A stretch of DNA of 64,000 nt from Paractinoplanes toevensis (GCF_018332695.1 NZ_BOQN01000067.1:62001-126000), one strand, 5' to 3'. Shown: positions 9,819 through 18,601, counted from the first letter of the stretch. Notes: generated by a model not told the origin, from the sequence alone. Made by a program: numbers and translations.

Positions 9819-9836
9819 CTTTATCGGAGGTGCGCG

Positions 9837-10223
9837 ATGAACACGCGTGAGGTCTTCGAGCGGGCGATCACGAGCGGCGAGGTCCGTACCGATCACCTGG
9901 CCGACGATGTGGTGATCGAGTGGCCGTTCGCGGCCGGCGGTCCCCGCCGGATCGAGGGCCGGGCGGCGTTCGCCGCGATGGCCGGCACGGCCCGGGCCGC
10001 CCTGCCGTTCCGGGTCGACGCCATGGTGATCGACGTCGTCCACGAGACCGCCGACCCGGAGGTGATCGTGGCGGAGTACCACCTCGACGGCACCATGTCG
10101 GCCACCGGCGAGCGTCGCTCCAGCCCGCTGATCGCGGTGATCCGCGCCACCGGCGACCAGATCACGCACTGGCGCGAATATCAGGACACGCTGGCCATCG
10201 CCCAGGCCATGACCGGGTCGTGA
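9837..10223 (+). CDS. SnoaL/NTF2-like protein
   Basis: 128 aa, with ATG 9837 preceded by GGAGG. The length and pattern (FERAITSG, then VIEWPFAAGGP, then IAVIRATGDQITHWREYQD) match small SnoaL-like NTF2-fold proteins. These include polyketide cyclases, epoxide hydrolase-like enzymes and proteins of unknown role. No catalytic assignment is possible. Its promoter carries two operators shared with the divergent TetR, so it is probably induced by that regulator's ligand. The GNAT gene 23 bp downstream may be cotranscribed. Confidence 0.8.
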   Translation: MNTREVFERAITSGEVRTDHLADDVVIEWPFAAGGPRRIEGRAAFAAMAGTARAALPFRVDAMVIDVVHETADPEVIVAEYHLDGTMSATGERRSSPLIAVIRATGDQITHWREYQDTLAIAQAMTGS

Positions 10224-10246
10224 CCAACTGCACCTAGGGTGGCCGC

Positions 10247-10675
10247 ATGCGGGTCGAACGGATCAAGGACGCCGCCCCGGTCCTGGCCGCGGCGGACCTC
10301 TTCGATGCGCCGCCGATACCGGCGGCGACCGAGCGATTTCTCGCGGCGCCGGGCCACCATCTGCTTTTCGCGTACGACGAGAGCGGTCGCGCCGTCGGCA
10401 TGATCTCGGGAGTCGAGATGACCCACCCGGACAAGGGCACCGAGATGTTCATCTACGAGCTCGGGGTCGCCCCGGTGGCGCGCCTGCAGGGGGTCGGCAC
10501 CCGCCTGGTGACCGAGCTGGCCGGCATCGCCCGGGCGAACGGCTGCTACGGCATGTGGGTCGGCACCGAGATCGACAACGAGGCCGCCCTGGCCACCTAC
10601 CGCCGGGCCGGCGCGACCGACGAGACGTCGTTCACGCTGCTCAACTGGGACCTGCTCGAGGGAGTTGGCGAATGA
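10247..10675 (+). CDS. GNAT acetyltransferase, similar in layout to AAC(3)-I aminoglycoside acetyltransferases
   Basis: 142 aa. The order of motifs resembles AAC(3)-I enzymes: FLAAPGHHLLFAYDE, then MFIYELGVAPVARLQGVGTRLV (motif A, acetyl-CoA loop RLQGVGT), then GMWVGTEIDNEAALATYRRAG near the end. Substrate cannot be read from sequence, and many chromosomal relatives are not resistance enzymes. The stop overlaps the next start (ATGA), so it is translationally coupled to the LtrA gene. Confidence 0.75.
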   Translation: MRVERIKDAAPVLAAADLFDAPPIPAATERFLAAPGHHLLFAYDESGRAVGMISGVEMTHPDKGTEMFIYELGVAPVARLQGVGTRLVTELAGIARANGCYGMWVGTEIDNEAALATYRRAGATDETSFTLLNWDLLEGVGE

Positions 10676-11850
10676 CCGCCCCGACCCGCAACTGGCTGAT
10701 CCCGATGCGGGCCCGCAGCACCGACGAGCCGCACCGCGTCTCCACCCCGCTCGAGCTGTTCTTCGACCTCTGTTTCGTGGTCGCCGTGGCGCAGGCGGCC
10801 GCGCCGCTGCACCACAGCATCGCCGAGCACCACGTGCTGTCCGGCCTGCGCGGCTATCTGATGGTCTTCTTCGCCATCTGGTGGGCGTGGATGAACTTCA
10901 CCTGGTTCGCCTCGGCCTACGACACCGACGACGACGTCTACCGCCTCACCACGTTCGTGCAGATCGCCGGGTGCCTGGTGCTGGCGGCCGGCGTCGGCCC
11001 GGCGTTCGAGGACGCCGACTTCCGGATCATCACCATCGGGTACGTGATCATGCGGCTGGCCCTGGTGGCGCAGTGGCTGCGCGCGTCCCGTTCCGACCCG
11101 GAGCGCCGCAACGTCGCCCTGCGCTACGCGATCGGCGTCACGGTGGTGCAGCTGTTCTGGGTCCTGCGCCTGTGGACGCCGGAGTCCTGGCCGATCGTGC
11201 CGGTCTTCGTGGTGCTCGCGCTGGCCGACCTCGCGGTGCCGATCTGGGCCGAGCGGGCCAGCGGCGGCCCCACCACCTACCACCCGCACCACATCAGCGA
11301 GCGCTACGGACTGTTCACGATCATCGTGCTCGGCGAGTCGATCGCGTCCGCGACGGTCGCCTTCCGCGGCGCCTTCGACGAGGGCAGCGACTACAACCAG
11401 GTGCTGCTCCGGCTGGCCGTGGCGGGCCTGGTGATCGTCTTCGCGCTGTGGTGGCTCTACTTCGACCGCTCGGCGCACGCCCTGGTCACGACGCTGCGTA
11501 CGTCGTTCCTGTGGGGTTACGGCCACTACTTCATCTTCGCCGCGGCGGCCGCGGTCGGTGCCGGTCTGGGTGTCGCGGTCGACCACGCCACCCACCACGC
11601 CGAGATCTCCTCGACCCTCACCGGCTACGCGATCGCCGTACCCGTCGCGGTCTATTTGTTCTTCGTCTGGTTGTTGCACATCCGCCCGCACCAGAGCGGT
11701 CCGATGCTGCTGGCCTTCCCGGTCGCCGTGGTGCTGGCGCTGCTCACCCCGCTCACCCATGCCTCGCTGGAGCTGCTGGCCGTCGTCCTGGTCGTGCTGG
11801 TCGCGGTGAACGTGACGCTGGGCCGCCGGGTTCCCGACCGGATCAGCTGA
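10672..11850 (+). CDS. low temperature requirement protein A (LtrA) family membrane protein
   Basis: 392 aa from ATG 10672, overlapping the preceding stop. The N-terminus RVSTPLELFFDLCFVVAVAQ is the LtrA hallmark, followed by about ten hydrophobic segments and a conserved YHPHHISERYGLFTIIVLGES block in the middle. LtrA was named from a Listeria cold-growth phenotype. The biochemical role is not established. It overlaps the convergent TetR gene by 8 bp at the 3' end. Confidence 0.9.
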   Translation: MTAPTRNWLIPMRARSTDEPHRVSTPLELFFDLCFVVAVAQAAAPLHHSIAEHHVLSGLRGYLMVFFAIWWAWMNFTWFASAYDTDDDVYRLTTFVQIAGCLVLAAGVGPAFEDADFRIITIGYVIMRLALVAQWLRASRSDPERRNVALRYAIGVTVVQLFWVLRLWTPESWPIVPVFVVLALADLAVPIWAERASGGPTTYHPHHISERYGLFTIIVLGESIASATVAFRGAFDEGSDYNQVLLRLAVAGLVIVFALWWLYFDRSAHALVTTLRTSFLWGYGHYFIFAAAAAVGAGLGVAVDHATHHAEISSTLTGYAIAVPVAVYLFFVWLLHIRPHQSGPMLLAFPVAVVLALLTPLTHASLELLAVVLVVLVAVNVTLGRRVPDRIS

Positions 11851-12463
11851 CCATCGCGGCCAGGCCGCGCAGGACGATGGCCAGCCCGCCGTCGAACTCG
11901 TCGTCGAGCGAGACGGTGACGGCGCGGCGGGCGGTGTCGCGCAGCAGCGGGAAGTCGGCGGCCGGGAGGGCCGCCATGACCAGCGTGCCCGGGCCGCCCA
12001 GCGAGCCGAGACTCTCCTGCAGGAGCGCGCCGTTCAGGTAGGCGACGAGTCCGCGCAGCGCCACCACCCGGTCGGCGTCGTCGAATCCGGCCTGGGTGAG
12101 CACGGTGAGCACCGTCTCGGTCCAGCGCAGCACGGCGCGGCACCGCTGGCGGTTCGCGATCAGCAACGGCACCACCCGCTGGTGGGCGGCGAGCGATGCC
12201 CGTACGCGATGGCAAAGGGTTTTGATCTTCTCGGTCCAGACCGGATCGTCCGGCACGGTGGTGTCGAGATCGCGTAGCACCCACTCGCAGACCAGCAGCT
12301 CGAGCTCGTCGCGGTCGGCGACATATCGATAGAGGGCCATCGTGCTCATGCCGAGTTCGGCGGCGGCGGAGCGCATGGTCAGGCCGGCCAGCCCATCGCG
12401 ATCGATGATCGCGACGGCGGCCGCGGCGAGGCGGTCCGGTTGCAGCGAGCGGGGACGAGGCAC
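11843..12463 (-). CDS. TetR-family regulator with TetR_C-type ligand domain
   Basis: 206 aa. The N-terminal helix-turn-helix (LTMRSAAAELGMSTMALYRYV) and the longer C-terminal domain, with LLIANRQRCRAVLRWTE and a GALLQE segment, fit the TetR(C)/TetR tetracycline-repressor-like subgroup. It is divergent from the peroxiredoxin-like gene at 12533. The 69-bp gap carries two near-identical 19-bp repeats that are probably its operators. Confidence 0.88.
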   Translation of the reverse strand: MPRPRSLQPDRLAAAAVAIIDRDGLAGLTMRSAAAELGMSTMALYRYVADRDELELLVCEWVLRDLDTTVPDDPVWTEKIKTLCHRVRASLAAHQRVVPLLIANRQRCRAVLRWTETVLTVLTQAGFDDADRVVALRGLVAYLNGALLQESLGSLGGPGTLVMAALPAADFPLLRDTARRAVTVSLDDEFDGGLAIVLRGLAAMVS

Positions 12464-12473
12464 GGCTTGACAG

Positions 12474-12492
12474 CGTACGCGATACGCCTACG
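12474..12492. promoter_or_regulatory. operator-like 19-bp repeat, copy 1
   Basis: CGTACGCGATACGCCTACG differs at two positions from a second copy starting 27 bp away. GCGTA-N5-TACGC within it is a perfect-arm palindrome. Confidence 0.6.
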
Positions 12493-12500
12493 CTATTAAA

Positions 12501-12519
12501 CGTACGCTGTACGCCTACG
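12501..12519. promoter_or_regulatory. operator-like 19-bp repeat, copy 2
   Basis: CGTACGCTGTACGCCTACG is a near copy of the site at 12474. It lies just upstream of the peroxiredoxin-like gene's start, a position suited to repression by the divergent TetR protein. Confidence 0.6.
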
Positions 12520-12532
12520 AAGGGCAGCTACC

Positions 12533-13084
12533 GTGCGCGACCTGACCGCGGTGGACGGCACCACCGTGCCGATCCCCGACCCCGACCATCTCGTCCACCT
12601 GCAGTTCCGGCGGTTCGCCGGCTGCCCGATCTGCAACCTGCATCTGCGCGAGATCGTCCGCCGGCACGACGAGATCGAGGCGGCCGGTGTCCGCGAGGTG
12701 GTCGTCTTCCACTCGCCGGCGTCCGAGCTGGTGGAATACGACCTTCCGGTCGCCGTCATCGCCGATCCGGAGAAGCTGCTGTATGCGGAGTTCGGGGTCG
12801 GCGCCTCCCGGCGGGCGCTGCTCCACCCGCGGGTCTACGGCCCGCTGCTGCGCGCCGTCACCCGCGGCACGATCGCCGTGCTCCGCGGTCGCGAGAAGGG
12901 CCCGGCCGCCCATCAGGCCAAGGGCCGCCTCGGACTGCCCGCGGATTTTCTGATCGCCCCGGACGGCCGCACGGTGGCCAAGAAGTATGGCCGGCACGCC
13001 TACGACCAGTGGACCGTCGACGAGCTGCTGCGCCTGGCCGCCGAGACGACGATGCCCGCCCGGCGCGGCCGGACGGGCATCTGA
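12533..13084 (+). CDS. peroxiredoxin-like (AhpC/TSA, thioredoxin-fold) protein
   Basis: 183 aa from GTG 12533. The thioredoxin-fold N-terminus reads FRRFAGCPICNLHLRE, carrying a CPIC redox motif near residue 29. This is followed by VVVFHSPASELVEYDLPVAVIADPEKLLYAEFGV, the typical body of AhpC/TSA-like proteins. The CxxC points to thiol-disulfide exchange rather than a classic one-Cys peroxiredoxin. It is regulated, by position, by the divergent TetR protein. The 3' end forms a terminator hairpin over the stop codon. Confidence 0.75.
   Translation: MRDLTAVDGTTVPIPDPDHLVHLQFRRFAGCPICNLHLREIVRRHDEIEAAGVREVVVFHSPASELVEYDLPVAVIADPEKLLYAEFGVGASRRALLHPRVYGPLLRAVTRGTIAVLRGREKGPAAHQAKGRLGLPADFLIAPDGRTVAKKYGRHAYDQWTVDELLRLAAETTMPARRGRTGI
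13051..13081 (+). terminator. hairpin at the end of the peroxiredoxin-like gene
   Basis: GATGCCCG and CGGGCATC form an 8-bp stem, with CCGG/CCGG pairing inside after one mismatch. The stem includes the last codons and first stop base. No long T-run follows, so it is a moderate terminator candidate between convergent genes. Confidence 0.5.
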
Positions 13085-13097
13085 TTCGGCGTAGGTA

Positions 13098-14003
13098 CTA
13101 CTTGTACTGCTCGTCGATGCCGGCCACCGGGCGGCCGTCGGGGGAGAAGTCGCGGCGGGCCTCGCCGTCGATCGGCTCCTCGTGCAGGCGCGGGTCGTCG
13201 GGGGTGGCGGCCGGGGTCGGCGTCTCGTCGGCGGCCGGCTCGGCGGGGCTGCTCGTGGCCGGGGCGGGCTTGGCCGGGTCACTCGCGGCGGGCTTCGGGG
13301 TGTCGTCGGCGGCCGGCTCGGCGGGGGCCTGGCCGGTCGCCGCGGCCGGGATGACGGCCAGGCCGCCGGCCGGAAGGCCGGAGGTGTCCGGGGCCTCGCC
13401 GACCGGGTCGGCCGTCGGCAGACCGTTCACCGGCAGCAGGCCGCCGAGGCCGCCGAGCAGGGGAACACCGCCGCGGAAGGCCTCGGCCTGACGCGGGGTC
13501 GTGGGCCGCACCGCGCTCGGCGTGCCACCGTCCGGCAGCAGGCCGCTGAAGAGCGGGATGCCGCTGAAGACGCTGCGCATCGGCATGTCGCCCACGGACA
13601 TGCCGCCCATGCCGTTCAGCTGCGGCACGTTGACGTTGCGGCTGTTCGCGTCGCCGATCGGGCGGCTCAGCGCGCCGCTCACCACGTCGGCCGCCGGCAG
13701 GTTTGGGCGCGGATCGTCTGCGGACTCGCCGGTCAGGGCCGGCTTGAGGTCGGTGCCGTTGTTGCCGCCGGCGACGTCCAGCAGCGGGGGTGCGCCCAGC
13801 GGTGTGTTGCCCAGCGTGCTGTGGCGGAGCGGATTCTCCACAGTGGCCCCGTTGGAGCGGCCGAGCAGGTTGGCGAGCTGCTCGTCCGCCTGCTGTTCCG
13901 CCGTGCCGGTTCCGGGCAGCAGGTCGGCCTGCGCGGGGGCGGCGGCACCGAACAGGAAGATCCCGCCAGCGACGACCGCACCGGCATACCAGAACTTGCG
14001 CAC
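13098..14003 (-). CDS. secreted Pro/Ala-rich protein of unknown function
   Basis: 301 aa from GTG 14003, which has GGAGGAAA upstream. The N-terminus (MRKFWYAGAVVAGGIFLFGAAAPAQA) is a clear signal peptide with an Ala-x-Ala cleavage site. The middle contains NPLRHSTLGNTPLG and several PLLGGLGGLLP-type Gly/Leu stretches. The last 100 residues are Pro/Ala/Glu/Thr-rich, as in wall-spanning linkers. No sortase motif or TM anchor is seen at the C-terminus. I do not recognise the family. Confidence 0.75.
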   Translation of the reverse strand: MRKFWYAGAVVAGGIFLFGAAAPAQADLLPGTGTAEQQADEQLANLLGRSNGATVENPLRHSTLGNTPLGAPPLLDVAGGNNGTDLKPALTGESADDPRPNLPAADVVSGALSRPIGDANSRNVNVPQLNGMGGMSVGDMPMRSVFSGIPLFSGLLPDGGTPSAVRPTTPRQAEAFRGGVPLLGGLGGLLPVNGLPTADPVGEAPDTSGLPAGGLAVIPAAATGQAPAEPAADDTPKPAASDPAKPAPATSSPAEPAADETPTPAATPDDPRLHEEPIDGEARRDFSPDGRPVAGIDEQYK

Positions 14004-14119
14004 TGAATTTCCTCCAGGCAATCGGGATTGGGTGACAACTGTGCAAACTCGGGCGAATAGCGTCGGAAAGGGCAACGACTCGCCCCACCGGCGGGTTCCG
14101 GCTCGATAACATCGCGGGT

Positions 14120-15850
14120 GTGCCCGGCGAACCGATCAAGGACTTGGTGTCACGTCTGCGCGATCGTTCCGGGGACGACCGTCCACATGTGGTGGTCTGC
14201 GGTTCGGATGCTCTCGTCTACACCGTCGCCGAAGAGTTGATCAGTGCCGATCGGCCCCTGCGGATCACCGTCATCACCCCACCCGATCTGCGCCCTGACG
14301 TGCCGAACTTCGACGATCTGAAGGCCCGCGGCGTCCGGGTGATCACGGCGGCTCGGCTCGACGAGCGGACCTTCCGGGAGGCCGGACTGGCCGGTGCTGC
14401 CGGCCTCGCGCTGGCCATGCCGGACGACATGGTGAACCTGCACGCGGCCCTCTGCGCCCGCGCGGTGGAGGGCGATCTGCGGTTGGTGATCCGAATGTTC
14501 ACCACCGGTCTCGCACAGAATGTGCGTCGTCTCTTCACCGACTGCGCGGTCCTGTCCGACGCCGCGATGGCCGCCCCGGCGTTCGTCTCGGCGGCGCTCG
14601 GCGAGGTCGCGCCCACCCACTTCCGCTACGCCGGCCGCACCCTCTACGTGACCCGGCGCGAGGACGCGGCGGACGGCAGCGTGGTGCTGCCACTGACCGC
14701 GCCGGCCGACGGTGGGCAGATCGTGGTGCTGCCGGGCAACGACGAGGGCCGCCCGGCCGACCTGGTGCTGGCCGAGGCGGTCGGCCGGTCGTCCGGGCCG
14801 GCGGCGGCCCGGCGGCGACCGGCAAGATCCAGGCGCCTTTCCGTACGCCGTGCGTTGCGGGTGGGCATGACCCGCAAGCTGACCGTCGCGGTGGCGATCG
14901 CGGTGACGCTGACGGTCGCGGCCGGGGCGGTGCTCACCCGATACACCGGGGTGCACGGCTTCTGGGAGTCGATCTACCTGACCATGCTGACCGTCGTCGG
15001 CTCCTCCGATGTGGAGCCGGACCGTCGGCCGATCGCCCAGGCCGCCCAGCTGGTGCTGACCGTGGCCGGGGTCGCGCTGCTGCCGCTGATCACCGCGGCG
15101 GTGGTCGACGGGGTGGTGAAGACCCGGCTGGCCCGGGAGCGGGGCGAAGTGTTCGGCGAGCACGCCGACCACGTCGTGCTGGTCGGTCTCGGCAACGTCG
15201 GCACCCGGATCCTGCGGCAGCTGAACGACTTCGGCGTGGACGTGGTCGGGATCGACGTGGCGCCGGACGCGCGCGGTGTCCGGGTCGCCGAGGAACTCGG
15301 CCGGCCGGTGATCGTCGGGGACGCGTCGCAGGCCGAGACGTTGCGGGCGGCGTCGATCGACACCTGCCGGGCACTCGTCGTGGTCTCCACCGACGACGCC
15401 GTGAACCTGCAGGCCGCGCTGCACGCCCGGGCGGCCCGCAGCGACCTGCGGGTGGTGCTGCGGCTGTTCGACGACGACTTCGCCACCCGCGTCCAGGACG
15501 TCTTCGACATCAACATCTCGCGCAGTGTGCCCCGGCTGTGCGCGCCGGCGTTCGCGGCCGCGCTCCTCGAACGCGAGGTGCTCGCCACCATCCCGGTCGG
15601 GCGGCACGCGCTGCTGGTCGCCACGGCCGAGGTGGCGGCCCGGTCCGATCTGGACGGTGCACCGCTCGGCCGGGTCGACCGCCCGCAGAGCGCCCGGGTG
15701 ATCGCGATGCGTTCGGCCGGCGAACAGTGGGTCGACTGGCAGCCCGACCCGCGCCGGGTGCTCAGCCCGGGCGACGAGGTCGTGGTGGTGGCCCGCCGGG
15801 CCGGCCTGCGAGCACTTCGCCAGCAGGCGGCGGCACCCCTGACCGGCTAG
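14120..15850 (+). CDS. RCK-pore-RCK protein: two TrkA-N domains flanking a two-TM ion-channel-like core
   Basis: 576 aa. The first NAD-binding RCK/TrkA-N domain is at about 22-165 (HVVVCGSDALVYTV, NLHAALCARAV). A short two-TM unit at about 250-330 has a re-entrant segment reading SIYLTMLTVVGSSDVEP, followed by a second RCK domain from about 350 (VVLVGLGNVGTRIL, then NLQAALHARAA) to about 560. The layout matches K+ channel and CASTOR/POLLUX-like proteins with paired RCK domains. The selectivity-filter position reads VGSSD instead of GYGD, so K+ selectivity is doubtful. Start GTG 14120 has a weak RBS. It ends overlapping the DUF4032 gene by 4 bp. Confidence 0.8.
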   Translation: MPGEPIKDLVSRLRDRSGDDRPHVVVCGSDALVYTVAEELISADRPLRITVITPPDLRPDVPNFDDLKARGVRVITAARLDERTFREAGLAGAAGLALAMPDDMVNLHAALCARAVEGDLRLVIRMFTTGLAQNVRRLFTDCAVLSDAAMAAPAFVSAALGEVAPTHFRYAGRTLYVTRREDAADGSVVLPLTAPADGGQIVVLPGNDEGRPADLVLAEAVGRSSGPAAARRRPARSRRLSVRRALRVGMTRKLTVAVAIAVTLTVAAGAVLTRYTGVHGFWESIYLTMLTVVGSSDVEPDRRPIAQAAQLVLTVAGVALLPLITAAVVDGVVKTRLARERGEVFGEHADHVVLVGLGNVGTRILRQLNDFGVDVVGIDVAPDARGVRVAEELGRPVIVGDASQAETLRAASIDTCRALVVVSTDDAVNLQAALHARAARSDLRVVLRLFDDDFATRVQDVFDINISRSVPRLCAPAFAAALLEREVLATIPVGRHALLVATAEVAARSDLDGAPLGRVDRPQSARVIAMRSAGEQWVDWQPDPRRVLSPGDEVVVVARRAGLRALRQQAAAPLTG

Positions 15851-17064
15851 ACGGCGGGCAGTGAGCTGACCTCGACGCCGAGTACGGCCTGCTCGTCGGG
15901 CTTCTTGGCCAGCACGTCGGTCAGGTAGGACTGCACGGCCGGGGCCATGCCCACGTCGCGCCCGGCCTTCTCGGACAGCAGCCACTTGTGCTGGATGATC
16001 TGGGTGAAGATCTCCTGCGGCTCCAGCTTGCGGCGCATGCCGTGCGGGACGGCCCGCACGACCGGCTCGAACACCTCGGTGAGCCACCGGTGCGCGGCCT
16101 GCTGCTCGTCGGTGAGCGCGCTCTCGGCCCGATAGGTGTCCAGGTCGTTGAGCAGCTGCCGGGCCTGATTTTCCTCGGCGTCCAGGCCGGTCAGGCGCAG
16201 CAGGCGGCGGGTGTGGTAGCCGGCGTCGACAACCTTGGGGCGCACCCGGATGCCGCCGTCCACGGTGGACATCGCCACCTCGGCCACGTCGAAGCCGAGC
16301 TCGTTGAGCCGGCGGATGCGGCCCTCGAGGTCGTGCCGGGTGTCCCGCTGGGCGATTTCCTGCTCGTAGGTGACCTCGTGCCACAGCCGTTCGTAGCGGG
16401 CCACGATGTCGTCGACCACCTGCTCCGGGTCGATCGACTCGTGCAGCAGCTCGGCGGCCTGCAGGTCGAGGCATTCGCCGAAGACGTTCACCCGCATGAT
16501 CTCGATGTCTTCGCTGCGCTGGCCCTCGGACAGCTTGGGATAAAGATTGCCGGTCTCGGCGTCCACCAGGTAAGCCGCGAACGAGCCCGCGTCCCGCCGG
16601 AAGAGGGTGTTGGACAGCGAGCAGTCACCCCAGAAGAAGCCGGTCAGGTGCATCCGGACGAACAGCGCGACCATCGCGTCGAGCAGCCGGTTGAGCGTGT
16701 TCGGCCGCAGCACGTGCGAGAAGAGCGCCCGGTAGGGCAGCGAGAACTGCAGGTGCCGGGTGACCAGCACGGTCTCCAGGGGCTCGCCGTTGACGTCGAG
16801 CCGGTCGGTGACGGTGGCTATCGCCTCAACCGACGGGAAGTCGATGCGCTCAAGGGCGCGCAGCAGGTCGTACTCCTTCTCGGCGATCCGTTCCCGGGTC
16901 TCCTTGAGGGCGTAGACCACGTCGTTGAGCTTGACGAACCGCACGATGTGCCGGGAGATGCCCTGCGGAAGCGCGACCAGGTGGTCGGCGGGCCATTCCT
17001 CCAGCGGGATGCTCCAGGGCAGCTCGAGGAGCGCCGGGTCGATGAGAGCGGACGTGATGCGCAC
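15847..17064 (-). CDS. DUF4032 protein with lipopolysaccharide-kinase-like fold
   Basis: 405 aa. It begins MRITSALIDPALLELPWSIPLE, and a kinase-like core follows: KLNDVVYALKE (candidate ATP-lysine), HLTGFFWGDCSLSNTLF (catalytic-loop-like, D/N at a kinase HxD-like position) and AYLVDAETG (DFG-like). The C-terminal DUF4032 block contains VKEGGIR-like and LTGLDAEENQA segments. The family is widespread in actinobacteria. Its substrate is unknown. Convergent with the RCK gene. Confidence 0.85.
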   Translation of the reverse strand: MRITSALIDPALLELPWSIPLEEWPADHLVALPQGISRHIVRFVKLNDVVYALKETRERIAEKEYDLLRALERIDFPSVEAIATVTDRLDVNGEPLETVLVTRHLQFSLPYRALFSHVLRPNTLNRLLDAMVALFVRMHLTGFFWGDCSLSNTLFRRDAGSFAAYLVDAETGNLYPKLSEGQRSEDIEIMRVNVFGECLDLQAAELLHESIDPEQVVDDIVARYERLWHEVTYEQEIAQRDTRHDLEGRIRRLNELGFDVAEVAMSTVDGGIRVRPKVVDAGYHTRRLLRLTGLDAEENQARQLLNDLDTYRAESALTDEQQAAHRWLTEVFEPVVRAVPHGMRRKLEPQEIFTQIIQHKWLLSEKAGRDVGMAPAVQSYLTDVLAKKPDEQAVLGVEVSSLPAV

Positions 17065-17167
17065 CCAACCAGTGTGCCCGTCGCCGCGGCGCGTCGCGGC
17101 CGCAGGTGGCTCGTTACACAGGTTCGAGAACGCTGGATCGGTTCAGATTTCCCGTGATATGACGTGA

Positions 17168-18601
17168 ATGGCGGTTGAGATGCGACGTAAGGCAGGCGTG
17201 GCCGCCGGGGCGTGCGCGGCCCTGGTGTTGGCCGGCGCGACGGGCGTCACGGCGTGGCGGTACGCCGGTGACGACGGCCGCCCGGTCGGCACCTGGCACG
17301 AGGCACCCGGCATCGCCCGTACGCCTGTCTCAGCGGGTCAAGCGGAACGCCCGAACCCGGCGTCACCCGGCGCCGCGCGGCTTGACGAGGCGGTGCCGGG
17401 CGAGGCCAAGGGCGACGTCGTCGCCCCCGCGCCGGAGCGATCGACGCCGGAGCAGTCGGCGGCAGAGGATGGGCCGGCGGCGGAGCGGCCGCTGGAGTCC
17501 GGCGCCGTCGACGGCCGCCAGCGCGTCGGCGAGCTGCTGCGCGTCGACCGGCTGCTCGGTTACCTGAGCCGGAGCCCGCGGAAGGAGACGTTCAGCTACC
17601 CGGGCGCGTCCTACGTCAAGCTGCACTTCAAGCGCATGGCGATGCTGCCCGGCGATTACCTGACCGTCTCGAACGCGGACGGCACCGAGTCCTACCGCTA
17701 CGACGCTCCCAAGGTCACCGAGACCAGGACCATCGACAAGTGGGCGATGTCGGTCACCGGGGACACCGCCGTGCTGGAGATGCACCGCGCGGTCAACCCG
17801 CTGGGGGTCGGCGACCTGCTCGGCACCCTCGGCGTCGGCGTCGACCGGGTCGCGCGCGGCTTCAGCCGTACCGAACAGGAGCGGCAGCCGGAGTCGCAGC
17901 TCTCCCCGCCCGGCCGCACCGGCCGGGAGGAATCGGTGTGCGGCAGCGACACGTCGAGTGACGCGGTCTGTTACCGCTCGGCCGACCCGGTCGCCTACAC
18001 CAAGTCCAAGGCCATCGCCCGGCTCCTGATCAACGGCACCGAGCTGTGCACCGGCTGGCGGGTCGGCATCAAGAACCGCATGCTCACCAACAACCACTGC
18101 TTCACCTCGTCGAGCGAGGCCTACGACACCGAGGTCTGGTTCAACTACCAGTGCGCGACCTGCGGCGGGTACGACGTCTTCCGGCCCACCAAGGTGTGGG
18201 GCAAGCAGGTGCTGTCGACCGACCACACCTATGACTACACGCTCTTCACGGTCGACGACTTCGAGGCCGTCAAGAAGTTCGGCTTCCTCGAGCTCGACGC
18301 CGCCCGCCCGGCCAAGAACCAGGAACTCTACGTTCCGCAGCACCCGGCCGGTGAGCCCACCCGGATCGCCGGTTCGCTCGGCGAGAAGGCCGGGAACTGC
18401 TCGGTGACCAACCCGGGCTACACCGGTTACACGGCCGGCTCGGACGTCGCCTACTACTGCGACACCGAGGGTGGTTCGTCGGGTTCGCCGGTGCTGTCGA
18501 GGAAGACCAACAAGGTGGTGGCGCTGCACCACTTCGGCGGCTGCCCCAACTCCGGCGTCCGCGGTGACCTGCTCCTCACCAAGTTGCGCAGCCTCCTCTA
18601 G
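17168..18601 (+). CDS. secreted trypsin-like serine protease
   Basis: 477 aa from ATG 17168 (an in-frame ATG at 17180 is equally possible). A signal peptide with hydrophobic core to about residue 30 precedes a Pro/Ala/Glu-rich pro-region to about 120 and a beta-rich prodomain. The S1-like catalytic domain starts at about 270. His310 is in LTNNHCF, Asp356 in DHTYDYTLF and Ser438 in EGGSSGSPV, with Cys residues placed for disulfides. The arrangement resembles lysyl-endopeptidase-like or glutamyl-endopeptidase-like S1B enzymes with a cleavable prodomain. It is extracellular, with specificity unassigned. PAP2 follows 10 bp downstream. Confidence 0.85.
   Translation: MAVEMRRKAGVAAGACAALVLAGATGVTAWRYAGDDGRPVGTWHEAPGIARTPVSAGQAERPNPASPGAARLDEAVPGEAKGDVVAPAPERSTPEQSAAEDGPAAERPLESGAVDGRQRVGELLRVDRLLGYLSRSPRKETFSYPGASYVKLHFKRMAMLPGDYLTVSNADGTESYRYDAPKVTETRTIDKWAMSVTGDTAVLEMHRAVNPLGVGDLLGTLGVGVDRVARGFSRTEQERQPESQLSPPGRTGREESVCGSDTSSDAVCYRSADPVAYTKSKAIARLLINGTELCTGWRVGIKNRMLTNNHCFTSSSEAYDTEVWFNYQCATCGGYDVFRPTKVWGKQVLSTDHTYDYTLFTVDDFEAVKKFGFLELDAARPAKNQELYVPQHPAGEPTRIAGSLGEKAGNCSVTNPGYTGYTAGSDVAYYCDTEGGSSGSPVLSRKTNKVVALHHFGGCPNSGVRGDLLLTKLRSLL

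Noticed and set aside
14150..16474. Long minus-strand frame across the RCK gene and part of the DUF4032 gene
   Set aside because: Composition is Arg/Pro/Gly-rich without motifs, and it is the shadow of two genes with clear families.
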